This document shows positions 31,329 through 49,186 of a stretch of 64,000 nucleotides of DNA, one piece after another. The notes under the pieces are model-generated. The model did no database searches. It had not been told where the DNA came from and saw only the letters and a program-made list of their open reading frames with translations. This DNA comes from Paramicrobacterium agarici. Lineage in GTDB: Bacteria > Actinomycetota > Actinomycetes > Actinomycetales > Microbacteriaceae. The translations under genes were made by a program, and so were the position numbers. Each line of letters opens with the position of its first letter. Position 1 is the stretch's first letter. Where the stretch lies: positions 3,169,921-3,233,920 of the forward strand of contig NZ_PDJE01000001.1 of the NCBI RefSeq assembly GCF_002563955.1. Direction: 5' to 3'.

Positions 31329-32162
31329 TTACGTCGAGCGTGGCAAGGTCTCTTCGAGAGCGCCCAGGCCTCTCGTGTCATGATAGCCCGGGCTCGGCGG
31401 GGTCGTATCCACCGACAGCGCATCGAGAACGACGGCAGAGACGTTGTCACGCGCCCCTGCCTCAAGGGCGCGGTCGACGAGCGCCCGAGACGGGTCTCGC
31501 GGCGCCGAGAGCAGGATCTGCCGGATCTCCTCATCCGGCATTTCGCGACTGAGCCCGTCCGAACAGATGATGAACATCTGGTGACCTCCAGCCGGGAGCA
31601 GCCAGACATCCGGATCGGCGTCGCTTTCAACGCCGACGGCTCGCGTGACGACATTGCGTTGCGGATGCGTGGCGGCCTCGCTTGGGCTGATACTGCCCTG
31701 ATCAATGAGTTCTTGAACCGCGGAATGGTCGACGGTGATCTGCCGCAACTGCTGTCCCTCAAGCAGGTACACGCGCGAGTCTCCGATGTTGAAGACCATC
31801 CAGTGGCTGTCGGCTTGCGATGAGAGCGAGACGAGCGCGACGCCGGCGACGGTGCTTCCTGCGACCCCGCCGTCTTCCGCCCACGCGAGAATCCGGCCGT
31901 TTGCTGCCGTGATGCCCGTGAAGACAACCTCGGGGCTTGTCGGCTCTCCCGGGCGCACACTCAGCTGGAGCTGCTCGACGACGACCCGACTCGCTTCGTC
32001 CCCGCGCTGATGCCCGCCCATGCCGTCGGCGACGGCGAAGATCGGCGAGGCCATGATGATCGAGTCTTCGTTGACGCGGCGACGCTTGCCGACGTCCGTC
32101 ACTCCGGTGACGGTGATATCGACCCGTGAGCGGGGAAGAGTGAACGTCGTACGGGTCGCCAT
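31329..32162 (-). CDS. PP2C-family Ser/Thr protein phosphatase
   Basis: 277 residues from MATRTTFTLP; a start 18 codons upstream would run into the palindrome at 32199-32216. All PP2C metal motifs are seen: RRVNEDS, VADGMGGHQRGDE, NIGDSRVYLL, CSDGLSREM and ARDNVSAVVL. It has no membrane segment, so it is cytoplasmic and likely reverses the kinase encoded two genes on. It is the first gene of the signalling unit. The ribosome-binding site is weak. Confidence 0.93.
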   Translation of the reverse strand: MATRTTFTLPRSRVDITVTGVTDVGKRRRVNEDSIIMASPIFAVADGMGGHQRGDEASRVVVEQLQLSVRPGEPTSPEVVFTGITAANGRILAWAEDGGVAGSTVAGVALVSLSSQADSHWMVFNIGDSRVYLLEGQQLRQITVDHSAVQELIDQGSISPSEAATHPQRNVVTRAVGVESDADPDVWLLPAGGHQMFIICSDGLSREMPDEEIRQILLSAPRDPSRALVDRALEAGARDNVSAVVLDALSVDTTPPSPGYHDTRGLGALEETLPRST

Positions 32163-32198
32163 AAGGAACAAGCCTAACGAGAGCGCTCGGGGCTGCCG

Positions 32199-32216
32199 AT
32201 GGGGAGTGCTCCCCAT
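32199..32216. promoter_or_regulatory. Palindrome upstream of the PP2C gene (possible operator)
   Basis: ATGGGGA and TCCCCAT arms around a 4-base centre, 37 bases upstream of the PP2C start. A minus-strand TTGTCA at 32237-32242 could be a -35 box, but its -10 (TGCATG) is poor. The symmetry suggests a dimeric repressor or activator site. Confidence 0.4.
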
Positions 32217-32314
32217 GCAGATGCATACACCTGCAGTGACAATAATGCGAGAGCGTCGTCGCTCTCATTCGTTTTTTGGTGCGCCGGTGTGGTGGGTGGT
32301 GTGTGGGTTAAATG

Positions 32315-32349
32315 GTGAAGGCCACCCCGTGGTTAGGGGTGGCCTTCAC
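32315..32349 (-). terminator. rrn operon terminator
   Basis: A perfect 14-bp stem (arm GTGAAGGCCACCCC) with a 7-base loop, 10 bases after the 5S rRNA 3' end. Only scattered Ts follow (ATTTAAC). Confidence 0.85.
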
Positions 32350-32359
32350 TGTAGGTTAA

Positions 32360-32478
32360 GTCCGGCGGTGTCCTACTCTCCCACAGGGTCCCCCCTGCAG
32401 TACCATCGGCGCTGAGAGCCTTAGCTTCCGGGTTCGGAATGTGACCGGGCGTTTCCCTCTCGCTATGACCGCCGTAAC
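32360..32478 (-). rRNA. rrf: 5S ribosomal RNA
   Basis: About 118 bases. On the minus strand it begins GTTACGGCGGTCATAGC and contains the conserved CCGAACCCGGAAGCTAAG loop; it ends ...ACACCGCCGGAC pairing with the 5' end. Ends are estimated to within a few bases. Confidence 0.95.
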
Positions 32479-32587
32479 AATCATGGACGCAATATGTGAA
32501 CACACCGTGGGGTGTGTTGTTTGTTCCTGCCGTGCGTCAGGAACCACAAAGTGGACGCGAAACATCAGATGTTGTTGTTATCAAGTT

Positions 32588-37618
<5,031 letters not shown>

Positions 37619-37813
37619 AATGCATAAACACCAACCAGGACAAAACCCAGCCAGCAAACATAAACGCACCCACCCAACAAAGGGCAGACACAAGTTCAAT
37701 CATGACAACACAAACATCATTACTGACATTCGCAATCAATCAATATCAAAGGAATCTCAAACCCAGACAAAAGCCCAGGCCGAGGTTCAAAAATTGGCAT
37801 TTGACATGTGCAC

Positions 37814-37835
37814 GCTATTGAGTTCTCAAGGACCA
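37814..37835 (-). promoter_or_regulatory. rrn leader antitermination/processing element
   Basis: On the minus strand, TCCTTGAGAACTCAATAGC, about 200 bases upstream of 16S. The TTGAGAACT core recurs in the 16S-23S spacer, which fits a boxA-type or RNase III processing signal common in actinobacterial rrn leaders. Confidence 0.65.
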
Positions 37836-37992
37836 GACGCTCCTGAAGTGATCCCTCTCGGAATCTGCCTCAGAGCAACCTCATTACCTTACCACACCCG
37901 AGCAGCTCTTCGAGCCACACGCCGACTCCGTCGATCAGATGATCTGTGTGAGTTCGTCCCGCGCAGCCGTTGCGTCTCGGGGTGAGTTATCC

Positions 37993-38021
37993 ATCCTAGG
38001 TCGTGAAACACGACACAACAA
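37993..38021 (-). promoter_or_regulatory. Promoter of the rrn operon
   Basis: On the minus strand TTGTTG (38016-38021), a 17-base spacer and TAGGAT (37993-37998). It lies about 375 bases upstream of 16S; the interval 37619-37992 is leader, AT-rich next to 16S. A second TAAGGT hexamer near 37880 lacks a good -35 and is not called. Confidence 0.7.
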
Positions 38022-38203
38022 GATCTGAATCAGAACTTCGGAGGATTTCGCCGATTGAGGCCCGTGAGCTCTTCGGCTCTTCGGCACCTTTGTGGCGACG
38101 AATGAATACTTTACGCACCGCTCGGGCCGGCACCAAATCACCGCTGCATCCCGGGCGTGTCGGCACAATTCGCCGTTGTCTGCACCCGTCGTATCCTGTG
38201 ACA

Positions 38204-39088
38204 ATGACCGACAGGAGGCAGACGGCCGCGGGCGCAGCTACTCAACTCGGAACGCAGGTGAGCCTCAATCTGGGTTCCTCTCTCGCAGGCCTTGCGATTC
38301 CCGCGGTGGGAACGGCCATCATCGTCGCCGCGCGCCAGCTCGTCATGCTGGCTATCGTCCTACCGGTCAGTCGTCCTCGATTTCGAACGCTGTCGTGGCG
38401 CACGGTCTGGCCCGCTCTCGCGCTTGGTGTCGTGCTCGTCACGATGAACACCGCCTACTACCAATCGATTCATCTGCTCGGCTTGGGTGTTGCAGCAACT
38501 CTCGAGTTCCTCGGCCCCTTCGCCGTTGCTCTCTTCAGCTCGCGCCGGCTCATCGACGTCGTGTGCGCGGTTGCCGTGGGTGCGGGCGTCGTCATGCTGA
38601 CCGGATTCGACGGCGCGGTCAACGTGCTCGGCGTCGCGCTTGCCCTGCTCGCGGCAGCATCATGGGCGGCGTACATCCTGTTGGCGCGTCGGGCGGCACT
38701 GACATTGCCTGGACTTCAAGGACTCGGCATCGCAGGTGTCGTAAGCGTGGCTGTTCTGCTGCCTCTGGCGATCGCCTCACTTCCCGGAGCGCAGTTCTCG
38801 TGGGAAGTGATCCTGCTGCTGGTGCTGATCGGCGTGCTCTCGTCCGCGCTTCCCTACAGCCTGGACTCGTTCATCCTCCGCCGCATCTCGGCCAGGCTCT
38901 ACGCGATCATCTCCGCATTCGGGCCTGTGATTGCCGCCGTGTTCGGCTGGCTCGTGCTCAATGAATCGCTCACAGCATTGCAGGTCGTGGCCATCCTGAT
39001 GGTGTGCGCGGCCGCGTGCGTTGCAATCACGACGCAGCGGCCGGCACGGAAATCTCGGCTTCAGGAAACCGCCGAGATCTTTCCCTGA
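38204..39088 (+). CDS. EamA/RhtA-type transporter
   Basis: 294 residues with about ten hydrophobic helices in two homologous halves, the EamA (DMT) layout. The second half has the typical LNESLTALQVVAILMVCAAA. The likely role is export of amino acids or related metabolites, as for RhtA; the substrate is unknown. The ATG at 38204 lies 7 bases after a TATCCT -10-like hexamer, so a leaderless mRNA is likely. It diverges from the rrn promoter. Confidence 0.85.
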   Translation: MTDRRQTAAGAATQLGTQVSLNLGSSLAGLAIPAVGTAIIVAARQLVMLAIVLPVSRPRFRTLSWRTVWPALALGVVLVTMNTAYYQSIHLLGLGVAATLEFLGPFAVALFSSRRLIDVVCAVAVGAGVVMLTGFDGAVNVLGVALALLAAASWAAYILLARRAALTLPGLQGLGIAGVVSVAVLLPLAIASLPGAQFSWEVILLLVLIGVLSSALPYSLDSFILRRISARLYAIISAFGPVIAAVFGWLVLNESLTALQVVAILMVCAAACVAITTQRPARKSRLQETAEIFP

Positions 39089-40129
39089 TCAGCGGTATGC
39101 GGCATCCCGCTCGTCAAGCCGCCGCTCGTAGTCGTCGCGAGCTTCGCGGTTGCGCGCGGCAACCTTGCGGCCGCGCGCGGCTGTCCACGCGCCGAACCAG
39201 ATCGGAATCTCGCGCCCGAGGATGAACGCAGCAACCGACGGCCAGGTCAGCAGGTTCTCCCAGATGAATTCGAGCACCCGATTGGACGGAACCGACATCG
39301 CGTCCTGCACAAGCAGGCCGCCGATCCACCCCACGTAGGCGAACGCAGCGATGAGAAGACCACCCAGAATCCACGCCCACCAGCCCGCGCGATTCACGAG
39401 CAGCGAGACGATCACGAGGCCGATGAAGAACATTCCCGTCGCGATGAGGAGCGCGGGCGACAAGAGCGTGCCGAGCAGATCGGGCTGCTCACCCGAAATG
39501 AGATCGATGAGGATCAAGACCCCGAACATCGCAGCGGCGAAGACCAAGGCCTGAATGACGCCGATGCCGATTCCCGCCCAGCGGTTTCCTTTGCGCTTCG
39601 GCTCTTCAGCGACCTCGACGTGCTCAGGCGCTCCGCCCCACGTGCCGTCGTTCGGCGGCGGAGTCTGGCGAGGCTCGTACGCGCGCGTCGGTTCCGGCCC
39701 GGTCAGTACCCGCTCAGTGGATGCAGAGTCGGTGTACGCTTCCGTCACCGTGTGATCTGATGAAGGATTCGTGGCGGGAGCGCGCTCGTACGGATACGCA
39801 TTCGTCGCATCATCACGATCGTTGCTGCTGCCCGGTACGGTCTGCGTCCGTTCCGTCGGCGCCGCACCCGTATCAGCTGGCGCCGCAGTGGCTTCCGTCG
39901 ATTCGAACACCGGCGTTTCGGGTTCGCGCGCACCAGCTGGCCGCTCGGGCGTCGCCGGTTCGGTGGGCTCCGGAGAACTCGGTGACGGCTCGGGCGCAGC
40001 CGGAGGTGCCTGCGGGGCACCCGGCGCATCGGGGCGCGGCTCCACGGGGGTAGGATCCGGTGTCGTCGCTCCGGGCCCTTTGGCGTGCTCCGGCGTCGAA
40101 TCACTCGGAGTCGAGTTGGGGTCGCTCAT
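39089..40129 (-). CDS. Membrane protein with long disordered N-terminus
   Basis: 346 residues starting MSDPNSTPS after GAGGAGGCTGCG. The first 190 or so residues are rich in Pro, Thr, Glu and Ala and likely cytoplasmic and disordered. Three to four hydrophobic helices follow (about 200-226, 232-256, 262-290, and a weaker one near 310). A charged C-terminal tail is Arg/Asp-rich (NREARDDYERRLDERD). No known catalytic motif; family not recognised. Its 3' end abuts the end of the convergent EamA gene. Confidence 0.75.
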   Translation of the reverse strand: MSDPNSTPSDSTPEHAKGPGATTPDPTPVEPRPDAPGAPQAPPAAPEPSPSSPEPTEPATPERPAGAREPETPVFESTEATAAPADTGAAPTERTQTVPGSSNDRDDATNAYPYERAPATNPSSDHTVTEAYTDSASTERVLTGPEPTRAYEPRQTPPPNDGTWGGAPEHVEVAEEPKRKGNRWAGIGIGVIQALVFAAAMFGVLILIDLISGEQPDLLGTLLSPALLIATGMFFIGLVIVSLLVNRAGWWAWILGGLLIAAFAYVGWIGGLLVQDAMSVPSNRVLEFIWENLLTWPSVAAFILGREIPIWFGAWTAARGRKVAARNREARDDYERRLDERDAAYR

Positions 40130-40230
40130 CGCAGCCTCCTCGGCGGTAGCCTCCACTTGCGGTCACTCTACTGCGCCGGGTGGGGCACCCGCGAGCCCCT
40201 ATGGCGTGTCGGGGGTTTCGCGGACGACGC

Positions 40231-40890
40231 TCAGGGTTGAGGTGCGGTGTCCGGCCAGAGCGTCTGGACGATATCCGGAGTGTAGCCCTCGGGCGCGAAG
40301 TTCACCCACGCGGTGGCAAGCCAGAGGCCGTCGCGCACGAAGTGCGATTCGCCGTAGCGATTGCCCGCTTCGGTCGCCGACGTCAGGCACCGCGTTCCGC
40401 CGTCTTCGTCGTGGCAGTTGTATCCCAGCTCGGTCATGCGCTCACGGACGGTCTTCACGGCATCGGCGTTCACACGCGTAACGCTCGTGGTAAGACCATA
40501 GTCTCCAGCGAAGCCCCAGCTGCAGTCGAGATGCTCGATCCCGTTGATCACCGCGATCAGCTCGGGGTCGTAACTGCCCACGTTCTCGGCAACCGACTGG
40601 TCGTTGAGCGGCATCCCTGTTCCTGTCAGGTAGGAATACATCTCTTCTGAATAGATCTGTTCGCACGACGTGGGGTTCGGACCCGCGTGCTCGGGGGCCG
40701 GCTGATTCTCGGGCAGGGGCCGCTCAGGATCGGGAGCCTCTGTTGCAGGAGGCGGATCTGCTTCTGGCGACGCCGTCGACACGAGCGATGCGACGAGTGC
40801 TCCGCTTGCCACAACGAGCGCTGCGATCACGACGGTCGCCACCACGAACCACCACCGCGATGTACTGCGACCCTCATCGGGATCGGTCAT
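40231..40890 (-). CDS. Signal-anchored secreted protein of unknown function
   Basis: 219 residues. The start MTDPDEGRST is preceded by AGGAGTGCTC. One N-terminal helix (about 15-37), a Pro/Glu-rich linker, then an extracellular domain of about 140 residues with four Cys (SCEQIY, DCSWGF, NCHDED, RCLTS), which could form two disulfides. No enzyme motif. It ends 101 bases before the start of the preceding membrane protein, so the two may be co-transcribed. Confidence 0.75.
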   Translation of the reverse strand: MTDPDEGRSTSRWWFVVATVVIAALVVASGALVASLVSTASPEADPPPATEAPDPERPLPENQPAPEHAGPNPTSCEQIYSEEMYSYLTGTGMPLNDQSVAENVGSYDPELIAVINGIEHLDCSWGFAGDYGLTTSVTRVNADAVKTVRERMTELGYNCHDEDGGTRCLTSATEAGNRYGESHFVRDGLWLATAWVNFAPEGYTPDIVQTLWPDTAPQP

Positions 40891-40988
40891 GAGCACTCCT
40901 CGTCGCATCTGTCGTCCCGATCTTATAACGCGCGCGCGACTCTGCCGCCCGACGTCGCAAGCAGGCACAGTGGTCCTGACACGACGAA

Positions 40989-41017
40989 GCGGAGGGCCCT
41001 CAAAGAGGACCCTCCGC
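40989..41017 (-). terminator. Terminator hairpin after rpoC
   Basis: A 13-bp stem (arm GCGGAGGGTCCTC, with one G-T pair) with a 3-base loop, 16 bases after the rpoC stop. The following sequence is TTCGTCGTG, not a clean U-run. Confidence 0.75.
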
Positions 41018-41032
41018 CGTCGTGCTCAGTGC

Positions 41033-44000
41033 TTAGCTGTACGTGCCCGGGTTGAAGTCGTCGCTCGAGAAGCTGTCGAAGTCGACGAACGACAGGTCGG
41101 ACTCGCTGAACGCACCGTCATCCGCGAAGATGCGGTTCGGGTAGCGCTCGGCCTTCGCCTCTTCCGTCGCCTCAACAGAGACGTTGCGGTACTTGGCGAG
41201 ACCGGTTCCGGCCGGGATGAGCTTACCGATGATGACGTTCTCCTTGAGACCGATCAGCGGGTCACGCTTTCCTTCCATGGCGGCCTGCGTGAGAACGCGG
41301 GTCGTCTCCTGGAAGGATGCTGCGGACAGCCACGATTCGGTCGCAAGCGACGCCTTGGTGATACCCATGACCTCCTGACGAGCCGAGGCCGTGCGCTTGC
41401 CTTCGGCCAGAGCGGCACGGTTCGTCTCGTTGTACCGCGAACGGTCGACGAGCTCACCGGGAAGCAGCTCGGTGTCGCCGTGGTCGACCACGGTGACCTT
41501 GCGGAGCATCTGGCGCACGATGACCTCGATGTGCTTGTCGTGGATCGGCACACCCTGCGAGCGGTAGACGCCCTGAACCCCGCCGACGAGGTGCTTCTGA
41601 ACCTCGCGGACGCCCTGCACGCGCAGAACCTCCTTGGGGTCGGTGGCACCGACGTGCAGCGGCTGACCGAGGTCAACGTGATCGCCGTCCTCAACGAGGA
41701 GCGTGGCGCGCTTCAGCACGGGGTAGACAACCGGCTCGTCGCCGTTGTCTGGCGTGAGGATGACCTTTCGGCTCTTCTCGGTCTCCTCGATCGTCACGCG
41801 GCCAGCGGCCTCGGCGATCGGGGTCGCCCCCTTCGGGGTGCGAGCCTCGAAGAGCTCCTGCACGCGGGGAAGACCCTGCGTGATGTCGTCTGCCGATGCC
41901 GAACCACCGGTGTGGAACGTACGCATCGTGAGCTGGGTTCCCGGCTCACCGATCGACTGAGCTGCGATCGTTCCGATTGCCTCTCCGATGTCGACGAGCT
42001 TGCCCGTCGCCAGCGAACGACCGTAGCAGGCGGCGCAGACGCCGATGCTCGACTCGCATGTCAGGACAGAACGGACCTTGATCGTCTCGATTCCTGCCTC
42101 GACAAGACGGTCGATGAGCACGTCACCCACGTCGTCACCTGCGGAGGCCACGACGGTTCCCTCGGCGTCGACAACGTCGGCAGCCAGCGAGCGGGCGAAC
42201 ACCGAGTTCTCGACGTTCGGGTCGCGCACGAGCGTGCCCTGCGAGTCGAACGAGGCGATCGGGAGCTCGAGACCCTTCGACGTGCCACAGTCCTTCTCGC
42301 GGATGATGACGTCCTGAGAGACGTCGACGAGTCGACGCGTCAGGTATCCGGAGTCGGCGGTGCGGAGAGCGGTGTCGGCCAGACCCTTACGGGCACCGTG
42401 CGTCGCGATGAAGTACTCGGCGACCGAGAGACCCTCGCGGTAGCTCGAGATGATCGGACGCGGGATGATGCCGCCCTTCGGGTCGTTCACCAGTCCGCGC
42501 ATACCCGCGATGTTGCGGATCTGCAGCCAGTTACCACGGGCACCCGACGACACCATGCGGTTGATGGTGTTGTCAGCGGGGAACCCGTCGCGCATGGCCT
42601 GCGCAACCTCGTCGGTCGCCTCGGTCCAGATCTTGATGAGCTCCTGACGACGCTCGGCGTCGGTCGTGAGTCCCTTGTCGAACTGGCCCTGAACCTTCGC
42701 GGCCTGCTTCTCGTACTTGGCGACGATGTCCTTCTTGCTCGCGGGCGTGAGAATGTCGCTCAATGCGACGGTCACACCCGAGCGGGTCGCCCAGTAGAAG
42801 CCGGCGTCCTTGATGTTGTCAAGGGTCGTCGCGGTGTCGGTCTTCGAGTAGCGCTCAGCGAGGTCGTTGACGATCGACGAGAGCTTGCCCTTGTCGGCCA
42901 CCTCGTTGACGAACGGGTAGTCCTCGGGCAGCGCCTCGTTGAAGATCGCGCGACCGAGCGTCGTCTCGAAGATGAACGGCTCGCCCTGAACGAAGCCCTC
43001 GGGCTCCTCGCCTGCGCGGAAGTGCAGGCCGTCGAGGCGAATGCGGATCTTCGCGTTGAGGTGCAGCGTGTGCTGATCGTGAGCGAGGATCGCCTCGGCG
43101 ATGCTCGAGAACGCACGGCCCTCGCCGACGGCACCATCGGTGAGCGTCGTGAGGTGGTGCAGACCGATGATCATGTCCTGGCTGGGCAGGGTGACCGGGC
43201 GGCCGTCGGAGGGCTTCAGGATGTTGTTGGACGCGAGCATGAGCACGCGGGCCTCAGCCTGAGCCTCGACCGACAGCGGAAGGTGCACGGCCATCTGGTC
43301 ACCGTCGAAGTCGGCGTTGAACGCGGCACACACGAGCGGGTGAAGCTGGATCGCCTTACCCTCGACGAGCTGCGGCTCGAACGCCTGGATTCCCAGACGG
43401 TGAAGCGTCGGAGCACGGTTCAGCAGCACCGGGCGCTCGCGGATGATCTCTTCGAGAACGTCCCACACCTCGGGGCGCGCCCGCTCGACCATGCGCTTCG
43501 CTGCCTTGATGTTCTGAGCGTGGCTCAGGTCGATCAGGCGCTTGATGACGAACGGCTTGAACAACTCGAGCGCCATCTGCTTCGGCAGACCACACTGGTG
43601 AAGCTTGAGCTGCGGACCGACGACGATGACCGAACGGCCCGAGTAGTCGACGCGCTTACCCAGCAGGTTCTGACGGAAGCGACCCTGCTTGCCCTTGAGC
43701 ATGTCACTCAGTGACTTGAGCGCGCGGTTGCCCGTTCCCGTGACGGGACGGCCGCGACGACCGTTGTCGAAGAGAGCGTCGACGGCTTCCTGCAGCATCC
43801 GCTTCTCGTTGTTGACGATGATCTCGGGAGCACCGAGGTCAAGCAGTCGACGAAGACGGTTGTTGCGGTTGATCACGCGACGGTAGAGGTCGTTCAGGTC
43901 GCTCGTGGCGAAGCGGCCACCGTCGAGCTGCACCATCGGGCGAAGCTCCGGCGGAATCACCGGAACGACATCGAGAACCATGGCGGCAGGCGATGTGCCC

Positions 44001-44914
44001 GTCTGCAGGAACGCGTTGACGACCTTGAGGCGCTTGATGGCGCGGATCTTCTTCTGACCCTTGCCCTCGGCGATCTGCCCGTGGAGCGACTCGGCCTCGG
44101 CCTGCAGGTCGAAGGTCTCGAGACGCTTCTGGATGCCCTCGGCGCCCATGTGCGCCTCGAAGTACAGACCGTAGCGGTCCTGGAGCTCGTGGAAGACGGC
44201 GTCTTCGGGCTTGAGCTCTCCGATCTTGAGGTTTCGGAAGTCTTCCCAGACGCGCTCGAGCTGACCGATCTGCTCGTCGAAGGACTTGCGCAGCTGAGTC
44301 ATCTCTTTCTCAGCGGCGTCCTTCGTGCGGCGCTTCTGGTCGGCCTTGGCACCCTCTTCTTCCAGAGCGGCCAGGTCGTCTTCGAGCTTCTTCATACGGT
44401 CAGCGATCGCGGAGTCGCGCTGGTCGCCGAGCGTCTTCAGCTCGAGACGGAGCTCGTTCTCGAGTCCGGGCATGTCAGCGTGGCGAGCTTCCTCGTCGAC
44501 GCTGATCACCATGTATGCGGCGAAGTAGATGACCTTCTCGAGGTCCTTCGGCGCCATGTCGAGCAGGTAGCCGAGGCGCGACGGCACACCCTTGAAGTAC
44601 CAGATGTGCGTGACGGGAGCGGCGAGCTCGATGTGGCCCATGCGCTCGCGGCGAACCGAGGACTTCGTGACCTCGACTCCACAGCGCTCACACACGATTC
44701 CCTTGAAGCGCACGCGCTTGTACTTGCCGCACGAGCACTCCCAGTCGCGGCTGGGCCCGAAGATCTGCTCACCGAACAGACCGTCCTTCTCAGGCTTCAG
44801 GGTGCGGTAGTTGATGGTCTCGGGCTTCTTGACCTCGCCGTAAGACCAACGACGGATGTCGTCGCCGGTCGCCAGGCCAATGCGAAGCTCGTCAAATGTT
44901 GTTGCGTCGAGCAA
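41033..44914 (-). CDS. rpoC: DNA-directed RNA polymerase subunit beta-prime
   Basis: 1293 residues. It has the N-terminal zinc site (CSCGKYK ... CERCGVE), the catalytic magnesium motif [16 protein letters not shown], the trigger loop region ([18 protein letters not shown]) and the second Cys cluster ([16 protein letters not shown]). The start is TTG, preceded by AGGAGAAA. It lies 44 bases after rpoB in the usual rpoBC operon. Insertions typical of actinobacterial beta-prime look normal. Confidence 0.98.
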   Translation of the reverse strand: MLDATTFDELRIGLATGDDIRRWSYGEVKKPETINYRTLKPEKDGLFGEQIFGPSRDWECSCGKYKRVRFKGIVCERCGVEVTKSSVRRERMGHIELAAPVTHIWYFKGVPSRLGYLLDMAPKDLEKVIYFAAYMVISVDEEARHADMPGLENELRLELKTLGDQRDSAIADRMKKLEDDLAALEEEGAKADQKRRTKDAAEKEMTQLRKSFDEQIGQLERVWEDFRNLKIGELKPEDAVFHELQDRYGLYFEAHMGAEGIQKRLETFDLQAEAESLHGQIAEGKGQKKIRAIKRLKVVNAFLQTGTSPAAMVLDVVPVIPPELRPMVQLDGGRFATSDLNDLYRRVINRNNRLRRLLDLGAPEIIVNNEKRMLQEAVDALFDNGRRGRPVTGTGNRALKSLSDMLKGKQGRFRQNLLGKRVDYSGRSVIVVGPQLKLHQCGLPKQMALELFKPFVIKRLIDLSHAQNIKAAKRMVERARPEVWDVLEEIIRERPVLLNRAPTLHRLGIQAFEPQLVEGKAIQLHPLVCAAFNADFDGDQMAVHLPLSVEAQAEARVLMLASNNILKPSDGRPVTLPSQDMIIGLHHLTTLTDGAVGEGRAFSSIAEAILAHDQHTLHLNAKIRIRLDGLHFRAGEEPEGFVQGEPFIFETTLGRAIFNEALPEDYPFVNEVADKGKLSSIVNDLAERYSKTDTATTLDNIKDAGFYWATRSGVTVALSDILTPASKKDIVAKYEKQAAKVQGQFDKGLTTDAERRQELIKIWTEATDEVAQAMRDGFPADNTINRMVSSGARGNWLQIRNIAGMRGLVNDPKGGIIPRPIISSYREGLSVAEYFIATHGARKGLADTALRTADSGYLTRRLVDVSQDVIIREKDCGTSKGLELPIASFDSQGTLVRDPNVENSVFARSLAADVVDAEGTVVASAGDDVGDVLIDRLVEAGIETIKVRSVLTCESSIGVCAACYGRSLATGKLVDIGEAIGTIAAQSIGEPGTQLTMRTFHTGGSASADDITQGLPRVQELFEARTPKGATPIAEAAGRVTIEETEKSRKVILTPDNGDEPVVYPVLKRATLLVEDGDHVDLGQPLHVGATDPKEVLRVQGVREVQKHLVGGVQGVYRSQGVPIHDKHIEVIVRQMLRKVTVVDHGDTELLPGELVDRSRYNETNRAALAEGKRTASARQEVMGITKASLATESWLSAASFQETTRVLTQAAMEGKRDPLIGLKENVIIGKLIPAGTGLAKYRNVSVEATEEAKAERYPNRIFADDGAFSESDLSFVDFDSFSSDDFNPGTYS

Positions 44915-44958
44915 TTTCTCTCCTGAAATTCTCTGAAGTTTCTACAGTGGCCAGGCGC

Positions 44959-48450
<3,492 letters not shown>

Positions 48451-48605
48451 GGGTTATAACCTCCGTGGGCCCCGTCGGGCCAAGTTACTGTTAGTAATGG
48501 AGTACTCGCCTCACGCCATGTGAAGTCGTGCGTCATGCGAAGCACGTTGCACTGGGCCGACCGCAATATGAAGGCATGGTAGAACGTCAGGGAGCGCAAA
48601 GAACA

Positions 48606-48634
48606 AGTGTATGCCGTTTGACGCGCCGTGTCCA
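48606..48634 (-). promoter_or_regulatory. Promoter of rpoBC
   Basis: On the minus strand TGGACA (48629-48634), 17 bases, TACACT (48606-48611), a good match to the housekeeping consensus, about 155 bases upstream of the rpoB start. The leader 48451-48600 shows no other gene. Confidence 0.8.
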
Positions 48635-48643
48635 CTGCGGTTC

Positions 48644-48672
48644 TTGACGATCGGGAATCTCTCAGGTATAAC
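48644..48672 (+). promoter_or_regulatory. Consensus-like promoter pointing away from rpoB
   Basis: On the plus strand TTGACG (48644-48649), 17 bases, TATAAC (48667-48672), a stronger match than the rpoB promoter. Transcription would start near 48679 and run antisense through the 3' end of the kinase gene at 48713. No plus-strand gene lies within 4 kb. Confidence 0.65.
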
Positions 48673-48712
48673 CGGGCGATCGCGCTGCAGCATCCGGTTC
48701 TCGGCTTGTTCG

Positions 48713-49186
48713 TCAGGCGCCTGAAACGACGGTGAGCGGCCCCTCGGACGGCGTCGGGATCTCGAAGCCGTCATAGAAGCGGCGCGCCGTCTCGACGCTC
48801 AAAACGGCATCGTTCGCGTCTTCACCGCGCCGCTCGCGGATGCGTTGAAGCGCCACGTCGCGCGGGGTGTCGACGAAGACGATCTCGGGAACAACGCCGA
48901 ACGCCGCGACGAACGCGCGATAGTCGTCGCGCACCGCGCGCGTGGCGAATGAGTAGTCGAGCACGACGCCGCGATTCGCGGTGAGAAGCTCGGTGAGTCG
49001 CTCGCGAAGGAGAACGTCGATCTCCTCGGCATCCTGAACCGGGATCGGATGCGAGCGGAAACCGCGCTTCCACGCCTCTTCGTCGACAGAGAGGCGCGTG
49101 AGGCCCTCGGTTTCGACGAGGCGCATCGCCACCGTGGTCTTTCCCGACCCGGCAGGACCGCACATGAACACCGCTCGACTCACCAT
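48713..49186 (-). CDS. P-loop kinase/ATPase (AAA_33 type)
   Basis: 157 residues. An N-terminal Walker A CGPAGSGKTTVAMRL, a DEEAW segment, DYSFATRAVRDDY and the VDTPRDVALQRIRERR lid resemble small zeta-toxin/T4-kinase-like P-loop phosphotransferases; the substrate is unknown. The ATG at 49186 overlaps the end of the DUF559 gene by 7 bases, indicating co-translation. A GTG one codon later is an equal alternative. Confidence 0.82.
   Translation of the reverse strand: MVSRAVFMCGPAGSGKTTVAMRLVETEGLTRLSVDEEAWKRGFRSHPIPVQDAEEIDVLLRERLTELLTANRGVVLDYSFATRAVRDDYRAFVAAFGVVPEIVFVDTPRDVALQRIRERRGEDANDAVLSVETARRFYDGFEIPTPSEGPLTVVSGA

Noticed and set aside
32244..32275. Hairpin GAGAGCG/CGCTCTC followed by six Ts on the plus strand
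   Set aside because: It would end plus-strand transcription, but no plus-strand gene lies upstream; the T-run is 5 bases from the stem.
40889..43714. A 941-codon open frame on the plus strand through rpoC
   Set aside because: Same reason: antisense shadow of a highly biased gene, rich in Arg, Asp, Leu and Val, without domains.
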